NCBI GenBank assembly: GCA_020850455.1
Contig: JADZEQ010000009.1
Location: 124,001 to 188,000 of the forward strand
Direction: 5' to 3'
Origin: Sphingomonadaceae bacterium
Lineage (GTDB): Bacteria; Pseudomonadota; Alphaproteobacteria; Sphingomonadales; Sphingomonadaceae
Length of the DNA: 64,000 bases
Shown: piece after piece, positions 44,350 through 53,515 of the stretch
How the letters are laid out: each line of letters opens with the position of its first letter
Position numbering within the stretch: position 1 is the stretch's first letter
Translations under genes and position numbers: made by a program
The notes under the pieces: model-generated
Told to the model about the DNA's origin: nothing
What the model saw: the letters and a program-made list of their open reading frames with translations, nothing else
Database searches by the model: none

Positions 44350-46298
44350 CAGGCGGGGCGATAGCTAAGGTGGCGCACCGCCGCGGTACGTGGCGCAACC
44401 GGCGCTGGGTTATACCATATGGGCGAGCTATAGGCCCGTTCCTGATCGATCGGGTCAACCCCGGCTGGCAGGCGATAGCCAAAGCGCACCGCATCATAGA
44501 CCACCCAGCGCGGGGTCGGGATTTCGAGCACGCGCAGATAATAAAAGGCGCGCTGGCCGGGCTGAAAATCAGGGTCGCGCCAGACGGTGCGCAATTCCGG
44601 CGCGCCAATGGCGTTGGTATAGCTGGCATGCGCCAGATCGACGGTGTTGCCGACCGGCGTCAACCGCCCCTCAATCTTATGGCGGGTTTCCGGGCTGCTC
44701 CATGCCACATCATAAATTTGTTCATGCGTGGCACCTTGGTCATCAATCCATCCCTTGACCATCTGCACCCGGTCGAGGTTGGCCCCGATCGGATCGCGCA
44801 GCGCCGAAATCAGGAAGGTCGGGGCGCTATTGCGCCCATTGCCGGTCAATTCGCCGCCCATCGGCACCCCGCGCCGATAGCCCGCACTGACCCAATCGCC
44901 ACTGAAATCCGCTGGCGTAAAGTCAAAGCCGCCGAACATGCGCACGACCATCCGCGGGCCGGTGGAGGCATAGACTTCGCGCCGGGCAATCGCATCAAAA
45001 ATGGCGGCGCGCGTGTTGCTGGTTGCCCAGACGCCGGTATATCCCCCCGCGAGGAAGTTCCAGCCAAAGCGCCCTTCCTGCGACCCGATGCTCTGCGGTG
45101 CCATCACCCGGCCGGGCGATGGTTCATTACCGCTATGATCGCCCAGAAAATTATCCTCATCCGACGTCGACAGCGATGTGTGCATGTCGGTGCCACCGAC
45201 CAGACCGAAACGATAAGGGTTGACCCCCATTTGCGCCTCCAGCGTCAATCCGCGCTTCAACGCTTCGCGCAAATATTCACCGGCAAACATATCGGGCGTC
45301 TTGCGTTCATTGAGCGGCAGATTGCCCAAATCCCACCCGGCATCGCCAAAACCGGCAAATTCATCATTGGGCGATAAAAAGGGGTGCGATTCGCTGTCGC
45401 CCTTATTCTGCGTCGCTTCGACCACCGGTTCATGCGCCATGCGGCGGCGCGCATAATCGGCGCGCATCGGCCCGCCATCCGGCCCGGTTAATTCAAACAT
45501 CAGCCCGTTCGACAAATTGCCATTATGCGGGATGGCGAGCACCCGCCCCCCGGTCGTGCGTTCATAATTGTCCATATAGTCCCACAATCGTTCCACCGGC
45601 ACATCGCCAATCGAACCAAAGGGGATTACGCGGCTGGTTCGCCTTATGCCGTCGCGGAACATCACCACCCGGTGCAAATTATTGCCATTGGGCATCAGCG
45701 AAAATTCAAAGCCGCCAAAGGCGGTAAAGCGCCCCGGCTGGTTATAGCGTTCGACGATTTCGAGGTGATTGCCCCAGATCCGGCGGCTATTTTCGGCGTT
45801 GACGCGGGGGTCACGAAACTGGGCGGGCAGGCTGTTGGTTGCTGCGGCGGTGATAAGCTCACCAATCGCGCGCTGCGATTGCGCGGGGCTTTCATGCATC
45901 ATCGCCCGCCAGCGGCGCAACGTCGGGTCGGTGACCATGAATTCGGGCGCGTCGAACAGGCGGCGGGTGACGCCCAGCCCGTCGCTATGGTCGGCGATGA
46001 CCAGAAAATCGAGCGGTCGGGCCAATTGCGCGCGCACCCCGGTGGAGGAGGTGACGATTTCGCCACGCGCGAAACGCAGCGCCATTTCCGGCCCCAGCCG
46101 ATTGCCAAAGCCAAAGGCATCGACGCTGTTGGCGGTGTGGAGGTGGGTGTCCCCCCAATAAACACGTTCGGGGTGCGCGCTATTGGCAACGACATTTTCG
46201 CCTGTGCCATCGGGGTCTGATTTTCCCGCCGAACAGGCGGTGAGCATGCTGGCAAAGGCCAGCAACATTGCGTGCGACAGCGCCATTTTCCGCGCCAT
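44349..46298 (-). CDS. DUF3604 family lipoprotein
   Basis: A 649-residue protein with a lipoprotein signal (MARKMALSHAMLLAFASMLTAC). The mature part begins with VYWGDTHLHTANSVDAFGFG, where the HxH pair and the later VIADHSDGLG resemble the metal-binding loops of PHP-type phosphoesterases. DUF3604 has no assigned reaction. The start at 46298 has GGAG 7 bp upstream; a longer frame to 46313 is possible. It heads the PPIase-HupE operon. A hydrolase acting in the periplasm or at the outer membrane is the best guess. Confidence 0.87.
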   Translation of the reverse strand: MARKMALSHAMLLAFASMLTACSAGKSDPDGTGENVVANSAHPERVYWGDTHLHTANSVDAFGFGNRLGPEMALRFARGEIVTSSTGVRAQLARPLDFLVIADHSDGLGVTRRLFDAPEFMVTDPTLRRWRAMMHESPAQSQRAIGELITAAATNSLPAQFRDPRVNAENSRRIWGNHLEIVERYNQPGRFTAFGGFEFSLMPNGNNLHRVVMFRDGIRRTSRVIPFGSIGDVPVERLWDYMDNYERTTGGRVLAIPHNGNLSNGLMFELTGPDGGPMRADYARRRMAHEPVVEATQNKGDSESHPFLSPNDEFAGFGDAGWDLGNLPLNERKTPDMFAGEYLREALKRGLTLEAQMGVNPYRFGLVGGTDMHTSLSTSDEDNFLGDHSGNEPSPGRVMAPQSIGSQEGRFGWNFLAGGYTGVWATSNTRAAIFDAIARREVYASTGPRMVVRMFGGFDFTPADFSGDWVSAGYRRGVPMGGELTGNGRNSAPTFLISALRDPIGANLDRVQMVKGWIDDQGATHEQIYDVAWSSPETRHKIEGRLTPVGNTVDLAHASYTNAIGAPELRTVWRDPDFQPGQRAFYYLRVLEIPTPRWVVYDAVRFGYRLPAGVDPIDQERAYSSPIWYNPAPVAPRTAAVRHLSYRPA

Positions 46299-46339
46299 AA
46301 CCCCTCTCCCCAAAGATTATTGCATTATCTGTGTCAATA

Positions 46340-47116
46340 TCATGGTGAAAGCGCGATGGCAAAGGGTAGCGCGAGGAGGAGGAGGCTGCCGAGCGGCAGC
46401 CGCATCTGTCGCCAATCTTGGCCCGCTTGACGGGCAATGGCCAACCGCAGCACCGCCACCGCCAGCCCGCCCAAACTGGCCAAAAACAAGGTAGAGGGTA
46501 AAATCTGCCAGCCGCCGATGGCGCCAATGGCGGCAAAGAGCGGCGGATCACCCCCGCCCAACCCATCGCGCCCGCTCCACCAGCGATAGATGATGGCGAT
46601 GAGGGAGAGGGTGGCATAGCCCGCCGCCATCCCCACCAACCGGTCGGTGAAATTCGCCGCCGATACGCCCGCCAGCACCCAGCCGCCCAGCGCAAGGCCC
46701 CAGATGGCGAGCGCCCACGACAGGTGATGCGGCAACCATTGGTGCCGCGCGTCGAGCGCAAAGAGGAGGGTGGCGAGCATCACCCCTGCCAGCAGCGCCA
46801 GCCCCTGTGTCATCGGCCAGAACCAACCGATGGCTGCACCAAGCGCCAGTCCCGTCCATTCCACCCAAAAATGATCAGCGGCGATTGGCTGCGCGCAGCG
46901 GCGGCACCGCCCGCGCTGCAGGATGAAGGATATTATGGGCAGAAGTTCAAACCAGCGCAAACGCGCGCCGCACCCCTCACACGCCGAACGGCCATGGCTG
47001 GCCGATTGGCCGCGCGGCCAACGGCGCAGCACGGTCGCGACATAGCTTGCGGATATTACCCCCAAAATTGCGCCCATTACCGCCCCCCACAGGGGTGGCA
47101 GCATCATGGAAGGCAT
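46340..47116 (-). CDS. gspO: Prepilin peptidase / N-methyltransferase (type II secretion)
   Basis: Cleaves and methylates pseudopilins GspG-K. The 258-residue membrane protein has the cytoplasmic zinc-binding cysteine pairs (CEGCG ... CRRCA) and the two aspartates of aspartyl prepilin peptidases, LDARHQWLP and GLGGGDPPLFAAIGA. It is the last gene of the gsp operon and slightly overlaps gspN if translated from an upstream GTG at 47134; ATG codons at 47116 and 47107 are alternatives, and 47116 is used here. Confidence 0.93.
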   Translation of the reverse strand: MPSMMLPPLWGAVMGAILGVISASYVATVLRRWPRGQSASHGRSACEGCGARLRWFELLPIISFILQRGRCRRCAQPIAADHFWVEWTGLALGAAIGWFWPMTQGLALLAGVMLATLLFALDARHQWLPHHLSWALAIWGLALGGWVLAGVSAANFTDRLVGMAAGYATLSLIAIIYRWWSGRDGLGGGDPPLFAAIGAIGGWQILPSTLFLASLGGLAVAVLRLAIARQAGQDWRQMRLPLGSLLLLALPFAIALSP

Positions 47117-47120
47117 ATTC

Positions 47121-47846
47121 TCAAAAACGGCCACGATAGGTCACACCGAAACCGTCTGCACCATCGGCCAGTCCCAATGCGCGGAGCGCGCGCGCCATAT
47201 CGGGCGTATCGGCCGCAAGGCTGAGCCGCGCAACATAGTGGCCATCGGGCGCGATGCGCACATCGACCCTTTCCATCCCCGATTGCCCGCGCAGCGGCAG
47301 GATGATCGTGCCGTCGTGGCAGGCAATCTCCCCCGTGAGACCATAGCTGAGGTTAAAGGCAGCGATCGGCAATTGCGGCACCAACTGCACCCGCCCCGAC
47401 GCTGTCGTGCAACCATTGCCGCCATAGGTCAGCGAAAAACCCCGAAAGTTGAGCGCATCGACGCTGACACCGATGGGGAGCGCGCGCGCCGCATCCTCCG
47501 ACAGGGTGATGCGCCCATCCAGCCGCTCGATACGGACGGTATCGCCGCCCATCGCGTTGGCGAGCGTCATATGCAGCGGTGCGTCCCCGCCGCGCGTCAA
47601 CCGCCACGCCGCCTCCCCCCGCAACAACGCCATCGGCTGCAACGCAACATCGACATCGCCGAGCATCGCCGCACGATAGCTAAGGTTACGGGCGTGCCCC
47701 GCCCAGATGCTGCCCGACACATCGTTCGCCGCCAACCCAGCGGGCGCCCACCACGCAAAGGCGAGGCGAAGCGGCATCACCGCCAGTGCGACGGCAGCCA
47801 GTAACAGCAGCGCCAACACCGCCCCCAAAAAACGGCGCATGTTCAT
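47121..47846 (-). CDS. gspN: Type II secretion system protein N
   Basis: A 241-residue GspN. One membrane anchor (RRFLGAVLALLLLAAVALAV) is followed by a periplasmic beta-rich domain with APAGLAANDVSGSIWAG near its start, typical of the family. GspN is present in only some T2SS loci and its role is poorly defined. It lies 38 bp after gspM and just before gspO. Confidence 0.85.
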   Translation of the reverse strand: MNMRRFLGAVLALLLLAAVALAVMPLRLAFAWWAPAGLAANDVSGSIWAGHARNLSYRAAMLGDVDVALQPMALLRGEAAWRLTRGGDAPLHMTLANAMGGDTVRIERLDGRITLSEDAARALPIGVSVDALNFRGFSLTYGGNGCTTASGRVQLVPQLPIAAFNLSYGLTGEIACHDGTIILPLRGQSGMERVDVRIAPDGHYVARLSLAADTPDMARALRALGLADGADGFGVTYRGRF

Positions 47847-47884
47847 GGGTGCCGACTCATAATTTCTGGCTCACGGATTCCGGC

Positions 47885-48376
47885 TCATGGCACACGGCTT
47901 CCCGCCCGAACGACATGCGCGCGCGCCGCAACGCTGCCGTCCATGTCGGCATCAATGGTGAGCGTGCGCAGCACCAGCCCCTGTGCTTCCAACTGCAGCA
48001 GCCAGCGCATCACCGCGCGGCCATCCCCACGCAGCGCAATGTCACTGGCCTCCGCCCCCACCGCATCATTGCGCGTCAAATCCAACCCTACCCCTGCGGC
48101 GCTCGATGCAATAAATTGCCCGACAGCTGTCACGGCCTGTCCTTGCGCCCGCGCGCGCGGCTCCCCCTCCCGCACCATTGCGGCCATTGCGGTGACGCGC
48201 GCCGCGCGCGCGGATGCGTCGCGCGCCGCCGTGCGGCTGTCCCCAATCGCCTCTGCCACCGGCCCCCAATAGAGCAGCCAGAGGAGTGCGATGAGGCTGA
48301 GCACCGCTGCGATAGAGAGCAATATGCGCTCACGCGCGCTGCGAAGCGCCCAATATCTGGCGAAAGCAGCGGTCAT
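47885..48376 (-). CDS. gspM: Type II secretion system protein M
   Basis: A 163-residue bitopic protein. An N-terminal cytoplasmic stretch (ARYWALRSARERILL) precedes a membrane helix and a small periplasmic ferredoxin-like domain, the usual GspM layout. It pairs with GspL in the inner-membrane platform. Its start overlaps the gspL stop in ATGA. Confidence 0.87.
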   Translation of the reverse strand: MTAAFARYWALRSARERILLSIAAVLSLIALLWLLYWGPVAEAIGDSRTAARDASARAARVTAMAAMVREGEPRARAQGQAVTAVGQFIASSAAGVGLDLTRNDAVGAEASDIALRGDGRAVMRWLLQLEAQGLVLRTLTIDADMDGSVAARAHVVRAGSRVP

Positions 48377-49467
48377 TGCCCATCCTCCACCAACAGGCGG
48401 CTTGCCCGTTCGCCCGGCACCGGCACCAATTGCACGCGCCAGCCGTGGCTTTGCAGCGCACCGGCAATGACGGGCAGAGCGCGCGCATCATCAGCGGATA
48501 TCTGGACATCCAGCGCGCCCGCCGCGCGCCACGATAATCGGGTGATATGCGCATTGCCACCTGCGCCGCGCATCGCCCGCGCCAGCGCGCCATAGGGGCG
48601 CGCCAAACGACTGGGTTCGAGGGCGAGCGATGCCGCGCGCTCGGCCAGTGCCGGGGCAATTTCGGCAATGGCGCTATCCGCTGGCACCAACCCGTTCGCG
48701 GCAGCCACCGCCGCCGCATCCGCCGCTGCCCGTGTCCGCACCGCCCAACCCCATTGGAGGAGCGGCAGCGCGATGCTGAGCAACAGGAACAGCGCGGCGA
48801 GCCTGACGATCCAGCGCCTGAGACCAATATCGGCAGCCCATATCTGCCCCAGCGCACCCGCGCCCCAATTGCGCCTCGGTGCAAATTCGCCCTGACAAAG
48901 GTCGGGTGCTATGGCCGGGTCGATTGCGGTCAGCACCGCCGCTGCATCCATATCAGCGACCGCTGCGTCGCCGACCATCGCGGCGCGCAACATCATGCCA
49001 TCGCCAAAGCCATGGACGTCGTTGGCAAGTGTCGCCGCGCGGCCCCAGTCGATACGATGCCAGCCACCACCCTGCGGGTGCAACGCCACGGCGGGGATGA
49101 TTTTGACCGGCCTTATCCCCGCCGCTGCCAGCCATTGCTGCCAGTCGCGCATTTCGCCCATTGGCAGCGCCAACGCCGCCCCATCTGCGCCAGAGATGAT
49201 ATGGAGCGCCGCCGCACCACCGGGATAGGCTTCGGCTATTTGGTGGCGGGCGATGGCGGCGGCTTGCCGCGCACTGGCCGCGTCCACATGGCGTCGTTCG
49301 CTCCAAATATGGCCAATGGCGATGGCGACGACCGGCGCGTCGCCCGCAAAATCCGCCCCCTCTGCTGCGACACCATCGGCGACCAGGCGACCATCATCCA
49401 CCTGCCACCAATGCAGCGCGTCACCCGGTGTATCGGGCAGCAACAGGAACGTCACCGCTTCACCCAT
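48373..49467 (-). CDS. gspL: Type II secretion system protein L
   Basis: A 364-residue inner-membrane platform protein that links ATPase GspE to GspM. The actin-like cytoplasmic domain starts at MGEAVTFLLLPDTPGDALHW, the membrane helix is near residue 230 (FLLLSIALPLLQWGW), and a small periplasmic domain follows. The start at 49467 is set by the domain boundary; the open frame continues far upstream. It overlaps the gspK end by 16 bp and the gspM start in ATGA. Confidence 0.87.
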   Translation of the reverse strand: MGEAVTFLLLPDTPGDALHWWQVDDGRLVADGVAAEGADFAGDAPVVAIAIGHIWSERRHVDAASARQAAAIARHQIAEAYPGGAAALHIISGADGAALALPMGEMRDWQQWLAAAGIRPVKIIPAVALHPQGGGWHRIDWGRAATLANDVHGFGDGMMLRAAMVGDAAVADMDAAAVLTAIDPAIAPDLCQGEFAPRRNWGAGALGQIWAADIGLRRWIVRLAALFLLLSIALPLLQWGWAVRTRAAADAAAVAAANGLVPADSAIAEIAPALAERAASLALEPSRLARPYGALARAMRGAGGNAHITRLSWRAAGALDVQISADDARALPVIAGALQSHGWRVQLVPVPGERASRLLVEDGQ

Positions 49468-50525
49468 GCGTCCCCCCCGTCCGATCCAGTTGGCAAAACC
49501 CGTTGCGTCCCGACAAAAATGCCGATGCTCCGCCCTATAGGGCGCGGACGGCTTTGCCCATCCCCCGCGTCGATCAGGCTTTGCCAGCGGGTTGGCACAT
49601 TGTCCCCGGGCACGCTGGCGCTGGCATCCAGCCGATAATATCTGGTGCCGAGGCGAATCTGACCCGCTGCCCCGGCGCGCGCATGGAGCCCCGCCGCCTG
49701 TGCCGCCGCCCAAAAATCCTCCACCCGGCCATAACGCCGCGCGCCCGTCAGCAATGCACGCACCGCCGCATCCGCCGATACGCCATCGCCGCCCGCCAGC
49801 AGCATATGGAGCAAGGGCGCATCATCCACCGTCAGATGATTGGGGTTGATGCTGGGCATATCATGCGTCGGCAGCGCGCATAGCTGGGGGCGCAACCGTG
49901 CCCAGTCCCCCATATCCAGCATCGGCAGGTCGGCCAGCGCATCGGCGCTGGTCAATGCGTGGTTGGGCGGCGTTTCGCCCGATTTTCCCGCCGCCTCTGC
50001 CGCGCCACCCGCTGCGGCAATGCCATCCCCATCTATCCAATCCGCCGCCGTAAAAGCCAGCGCCTGCGCGCGCGGTCGCGCCACCCCGGCTGCTGCGGCA
50101 AGCTCGACAAATTGGGCTATGGCAATGGGACGCTGCAAATTGGGGCTGACCATGGGGTCGGCGACGAGCGCGTTCAGATTGAAACAATTGCCACCATCCG
50201 CAAGGCGCAGCGTCAGGTGCGTCCCGTCTGCCATGCGATAATCCTGCGCCGCTGTCCCGCGCGCCAGCAAGCGTGCACCATCGGCGGCAACACGCGTTGT
50301 CGCCAGCGCCTCTGCAGCCATCAACGCCTGACGCGCGCGCGCCGCGCCATTGCTGCTCGCGGTCAAATGGCTGGCAAGGCCGACGCGTCCCGCCATGGCG
50401 GCGGCGGCAATCGCCATCACCGCGACGAGCAATAATATGGTGAGCAGCGCGGCGCCCGCTTCCTTTGGCCGCGCGGTGGCGACAAGCGGCCGCATGCCGT
50501 TGGTCTTCATGGCGCCGCCCTTCAT
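49452..50525 (-). CDS. gspK: Type II secretion minor pseudopilin K
   Basis: A 357-residue minor pseudopilin that caps the pseudopilus. The prepilin motif is KEAGAALLTILLLVAVM. It lacks the Glu at position +5 found in the other pseudopilins, a normal GspK trait. The large globular domain contains ADWIDGD and SINPNHLTVDDAPLLHMLL, typical of this family. The start overlaps the gspJ stop in ATGA. Confidence 0.9.
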   Translation of the reverse strand: MKGGAMKTNGMRPLVATARPKEAGAALLTILLLVAVMAIAAAAMAGRVGLASHLTASSNGAARARQALMAAEALATTRVAADGARLLARGTAAQDYRMADGTHLTLRLADGGNCFNLNALVADPMVSPNLQRPIAIAQFVELAAAAGVARPRAQALAFTAADWIDGDGIAAAGGAAEAAGKSGETPPNHALTSADALADLPMLDMGDWARLRPQLCALPTHDMPSINPNHLTVDDAPLLHMLLAGGDGVSADAAVRALLTGARRYGRVEDFWAAAQAAGLHARAGAAGQIRLGTRYYRLDASASVPGDNVPTRWQSLIDAGDGQSRPRPIGRSIGIFVGTQRVLPTGSDGGDAWVKR

Positions 50526-51064
50526 GCTACCGGCCCCGGCGCAACCAGAAAGACCATATCGACATTGCCGCCCGCCCCTTCGACATGGATCGCCACCGCG
50601 CGCGGCAGCGCCGCCATGTCCCCGGCTGGCCAATGGCTGACCCAGCGCCCATCCGCCGCGCGATAGGAAAAACGCAGGCTCGTCACCCCATCGATCAACC
50701 GCGCCGTCCCACTGCCATCGGCGCGGCTGCGCACCAGTGCGCCATCTGCCAGCATGAAGCGCGCGCGCACCAATTGCCCATCCATCGCGCTCGACAGCGT
50801 CATTGTATCGGCACCGCCGATCAGCGCAGCTTCGTTTTGATATAATTGCGGCTGTGCGGCGGCGAGGGCATTGGCCATCATCGCGCGCGCACGAATGGTT
50901 GCCGCAGAAACGTCGAGCGCACGCGTAACACTGTGCTGGCTGGCAAGGCTGGTGCGCAGCAGCGCCAGCGCGCCGAGGGAGAGTATGGCGAAAATCGCCA
51001 GCGCCACCAGCATTTCGACCAGGGTAAAGCCGCGCGCTGTCAAGGGATGGCGGTGTTTAGTCAT
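50522..51064 (-). CDS. gspJ: Type II secretion minor pseudopilin J
   Basis: A 180-residue minor pseudopilin with prepilin motif RGFTLVEMLVALAIFAILSL, including the conserved Phe after the cleavage Gly and Glu at +5. Its length and position between gspI and gspK fit GspJ. Start and gspI stop overlap in ATGA; stop and gspK start overlap likewise. Confidence 0.9.
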   Translation of the reverse strand: MTKHRHPLTARGFTLVEMLVALAIFAILSLGALALLRTSLASQHSVTRALDVSAATIRARAMMANALAAAQPQLYQNEAALIGGADTMTLSSAMDGQLVRARFMLADGALVRSRADGSGTARLIDGVTSLRFSYRAADGRWVSHWPAGDMAALPRAVAIHVEGAGGNVDMVFLVAPGPVA

Positions 51065-51435
51065 GGCGCGGTCAGCGCCTCCAACCGCGCGCGCACGGCT
51101 GCATCATCGCTGACCGTCACATCGATGCGCAAGGCATCGGCGCCAGCGATGCGCGAAATATTCTGCTCCACACGCCAGACGCGGCCCATGTTGGTGACAT
51201 TGGCCGAAGATGTGCCGACCACGCGTACAGGGTCGCTCAACGCCAGATTTATCGCGTTTTCGGCGACGATATAGGCAGCATTGCTGCGCGCCAATTGGTC
51301 GGCACTCTGCAGTGAAAAACCCTGCAACCGCACGAGGGCGAGCGCAGCCAGCGCAAAAATGGCCAGCGCCACCAATGTTTCGAGCAGGGTGAAACCTGCC
51401 GCGCAGGCCTTGCGCCGCTGGCGTGCCCCCCTCAT
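51061..51435 (-). CDS. gspI: Type II secretion minor pseudopilin I
   Basis: A 124-residue minor pseudopilin with the prepilin motif AGFTLLETLVALAIFALAAL and the Glu at +5. The short length and the WRVEQNISRIAG segment are typical of GspI. It is coupled to gspH upstream and gspJ downstream by ATGA overlaps. Confidence 0.9.
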   Translation of the reverse strand: MRGARQRRKACAAGFTLLETLVALAIFALAALALVRLQGFSLQSADQLARSNAAYIVAENAINLALSDPVRVVGTSSANVTNMGRVWRVEQNISRIAGADALRIDVTVSDDAAVRARLEALTAP

Positions 51436-51884
51436 TCGACCCGCACCCGGCCATCGGCATTTATGCGCACACGCGCCGTGCCCCCGCCGCTCTGGCGCAA
51501 GGCGACCACCAGTGCTGGTGTCGCCAGTCCGAAACGGTCAAAAACAAGTCGCACCGTTCCTTCGGGGGCGACGCCCGAAGCCCAGCGGCGCGGGCGCAGC
51601 CGCCGATCCGCCATTCGTTCCCAGCCATTTTCGCGCGCGCGTTCAAAAAAATATCCCTGGCTATCGATGGTCAGCGCCACCGCCCCGCCATCGACAATCG
51701 CCAGATTGCGGGCAGCGTCAGCGCGCGCCGCCAGCCCTTCCGCCGCCACGCGCGCGCCATCCGCGCCGGGGCGTATGGTCCATATCGCCACACTCGCCAT
51801 CAGCGCCAAAATTGCCAGCACCACCAGCATTTCGCTGAGCGTAAAGCCGCGCGCCTTATTCGTCGGCGGCATAGATATCGGCAT
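51432..51884 (-). CDS. gspH: Type II secretion minor pseudopilin H
   Basis: A 150-residue minor pseudopilin with prepilin motif RGFTLSEMLVVLAILALMAS. The start at 51884 has GGGGGGCAG and GTGGGC upstream; a Met at 51872 is an alternative, and the frame runs on to 52037 inside gspG. It overlaps the gspG end by about 29 bp. The C-terminal strands ending VRINADGRVRVE are typical. Confidence 0.88.
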   Translation of the reverse strand: MPISMPPTNKARGFTLSEMLVVLAILALMASVAIWTIRPGADGARVAAEGLAARADAARNLAIVDGGAVALTIDSQGYFFERARENGWERMADRRLRPRRWASGVAPEGTVRLVFDRFGLATPALVVALRQSGGGTARVRINADGRVRVE

Positions 51885-52284
51885 TTTGCCCACTGCCCCC
51901 CGGCGCGCCGTCCGCCCCCAGCGAATATATGGCAAAGGGGCCGCCATCACGCGCGGGAACCGCCATCTGATAATCATGTCCCCACGGGTCTTTGGGCAGA
52001 CGGCGGATATAACCGCCGGGGCGGTATCGGCTGGCATCGGTCAAATCAGCAGGCCTTTCACGCAGCGCGCGCAACTGGGCGGGGTAGCGCAAATTATCGA
52101 GCTGATATTGTTCCATCGCGCTTTCGAGCGTTGCGATGTCGGCGCGCGCCTTTACCACCATCGCGGCATCGCGGCTCGGCAATACATTGACGAGGACGAT
52201 GGCGGACAAAAGGCCGATGATGAATAACACCACCAATAATTCGGTCAGCGTAAAGCCCGCCGCATTTTCCCGCTTGCCTGTCAT
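51856..52284 (-). CDS. gspG: Type II secretion major pseudopilin G
   Basis: A 142-residue major pseudopilin that forms the pseudopilus shaft. The prepilin motif is AGFTLTELLVVLFIIGLLSA with Glu at +5. RLPKDPWGHDYQMAVPARDG is the diagnostic GspG loop, and the C-terminal acidic GADGAPGG region is the calcium-binding site of the family. It lies 4 bp after gspF. Confidence 0.95.
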   Translation of the reverse strand: MTGKRENAAGFTLTELLVVLFIIGLLSAIVLVNVLPSRDAAMVVKARADIATLESAMEQYQLDNLRYPAQLRALRERPADLTDASRYRPGGYIRRLPKDPWGHDYQMAVPARDGGPFAIYSLGADGAPGGSGQNADIYAADE

Positions 52285-52288
52285 CGCA

Positions 52289-53515
52289 CTACACCCCGCT
52301 CAATTGCTGCAACTGCAGGATCGGCAGCAGAATGGATAGGATGATGGTGGCAACAATCGCCCCCATTATCAATATGATTGCCGGTTCCACCAATGCCATC
52401 GCGCTGGTGACGAAACGGTCATAATCCTGTTCCAGATGGTTTGCCGCTGCCGCCAACATTGTGTCGAGCGCGCCGGCATTTTCCCCGCTGCTGACAAGGT
52501 GGAGGAGGATGGGGGGAAAAATCCCCGCCCGCGCCATCGCGGCCGAAAGGCTGCTGCCCGATCGTACATCCTCTGCCAAGCTGCGGCTGGCGCGGCGCAG
52601 GGCATGGTTGGCAATACCGGGGACGGATAGCGCCAGACCATCGACCAGCGGCAAGCGGCTTTCAACCATAGTGGCGAGCGTGCGGGCAAAACGCGCGGCA
52701 TTCCAATCACGGATCAACCGTCCGATGAGCGGCAGGCGCAACAGCGCGCCATCAATGGCAAGGCGGCTTTTTTCGCGGCGCAGCGCCACGCGCAGCGCGA
52801 TGGCGGCGGCAAGCATGGCCGCCAAAATCAGCCACCAAAATTGGGTCGCAAAGGCCGAAATCCCCATGATGACACGGGTGAGCAGCGGCAATTGCTGGCC
52901 GATGCTGTCAAACTGGTCAACGATGGTGGGCACAACAAACAGCATCAGCGCGGCAACAACCAACAGGGCAACAATGGCCAATATGACGGGGTAGGCCAGC
53001 GTTGCGAGCAATTTGCTGCGCACCGCTGCCTGCCGTTCGAGCGATGCGGCCAGCCTGTCGAGAATCGTGGGCAATTGCCCCGCCCCTTCGCCCGCCGCGA
53101 CCATCGCGCGATAGAGCGGCGGAAAATCCCCGCCATCGCCACCATTTTCCCCCGTGCCGAGCGCGCGGGCAAGCGACTGCCCCTCCACCACCGCGCCATG
53201 CACTCGCGCAATGGCGGCCTGTGCGCGCGCGCTGCCCGCCTGTGCGGCACAAATTCGCAGCGCTTCTTCGAGTGGGGAAACGCGCGCCAATGTCGCCAAT
53301 TGCCGGGTGAAAAGACTAAGTTGGGGGAGCGACAATCGCCGCGCGGCCCATGGCGCACGGGCATAGGGAGCGCGCGGCGGCGCTGTGTCGCATGCGATCA
53401 CCGCCAGTCCGCGCGCGCGCAGCCGCGCTGTTGCCGCTGCGGCATCTGTGGCGCGCATCCGCCCGCACCGTTCGCGCCCGTCGGTATCGATGGCGCGATA
53501 GGCAAAGTCAGCCAT
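52289..53515 (-). CDS. gspF: Type II secretion inner-membrane protein F
   Basis: A 408-residue polytopic platform protein with two repeated domains and three membrane helices. Typical segments are MADFAYRAIDTDGRERCGRM, RQLATLARVSPLEEALRI, PLLTRVIMGIS and AMALVEPAIILIMGAIVATI. The start at 53515 follows the family N-terminus and overlaps gspE by 8 bp. Confidence 0.93.
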   Translation of the reverse strand: MADFAYRAIDTDGRERCGRMRATDAAAATARLRARGLAVIACDTAPPRAPYARAPWAARRLSLPQLSLFTRQLATLARVSPLEEALRICAAQAGSARAQAAIARVHGAVVEGQSLARALGTGENGGDGGDFPPLYRAMVAAGEGAGQLPTILDRLAASLERQAAVRSKLLATLAYPVILAIVALLVVAALMLFVVPTIVDQFDSIGQQLPLLTRVIMGISAFATQFWWLILAAMLAAAIALRVALRREKSRLAIDGALLRLPLIGRLIRDWNAARFARTLATMVESRLPLVDGLALSVPGIANHALRRASRSLAEDVRSGSSLSAAMARAGIFPPILLHLVSSGENAGALDTMLAAAANHLEQDYDRFVTSAMALVEPAIILIMGAIVATIILSILLPILQLQQLSGV

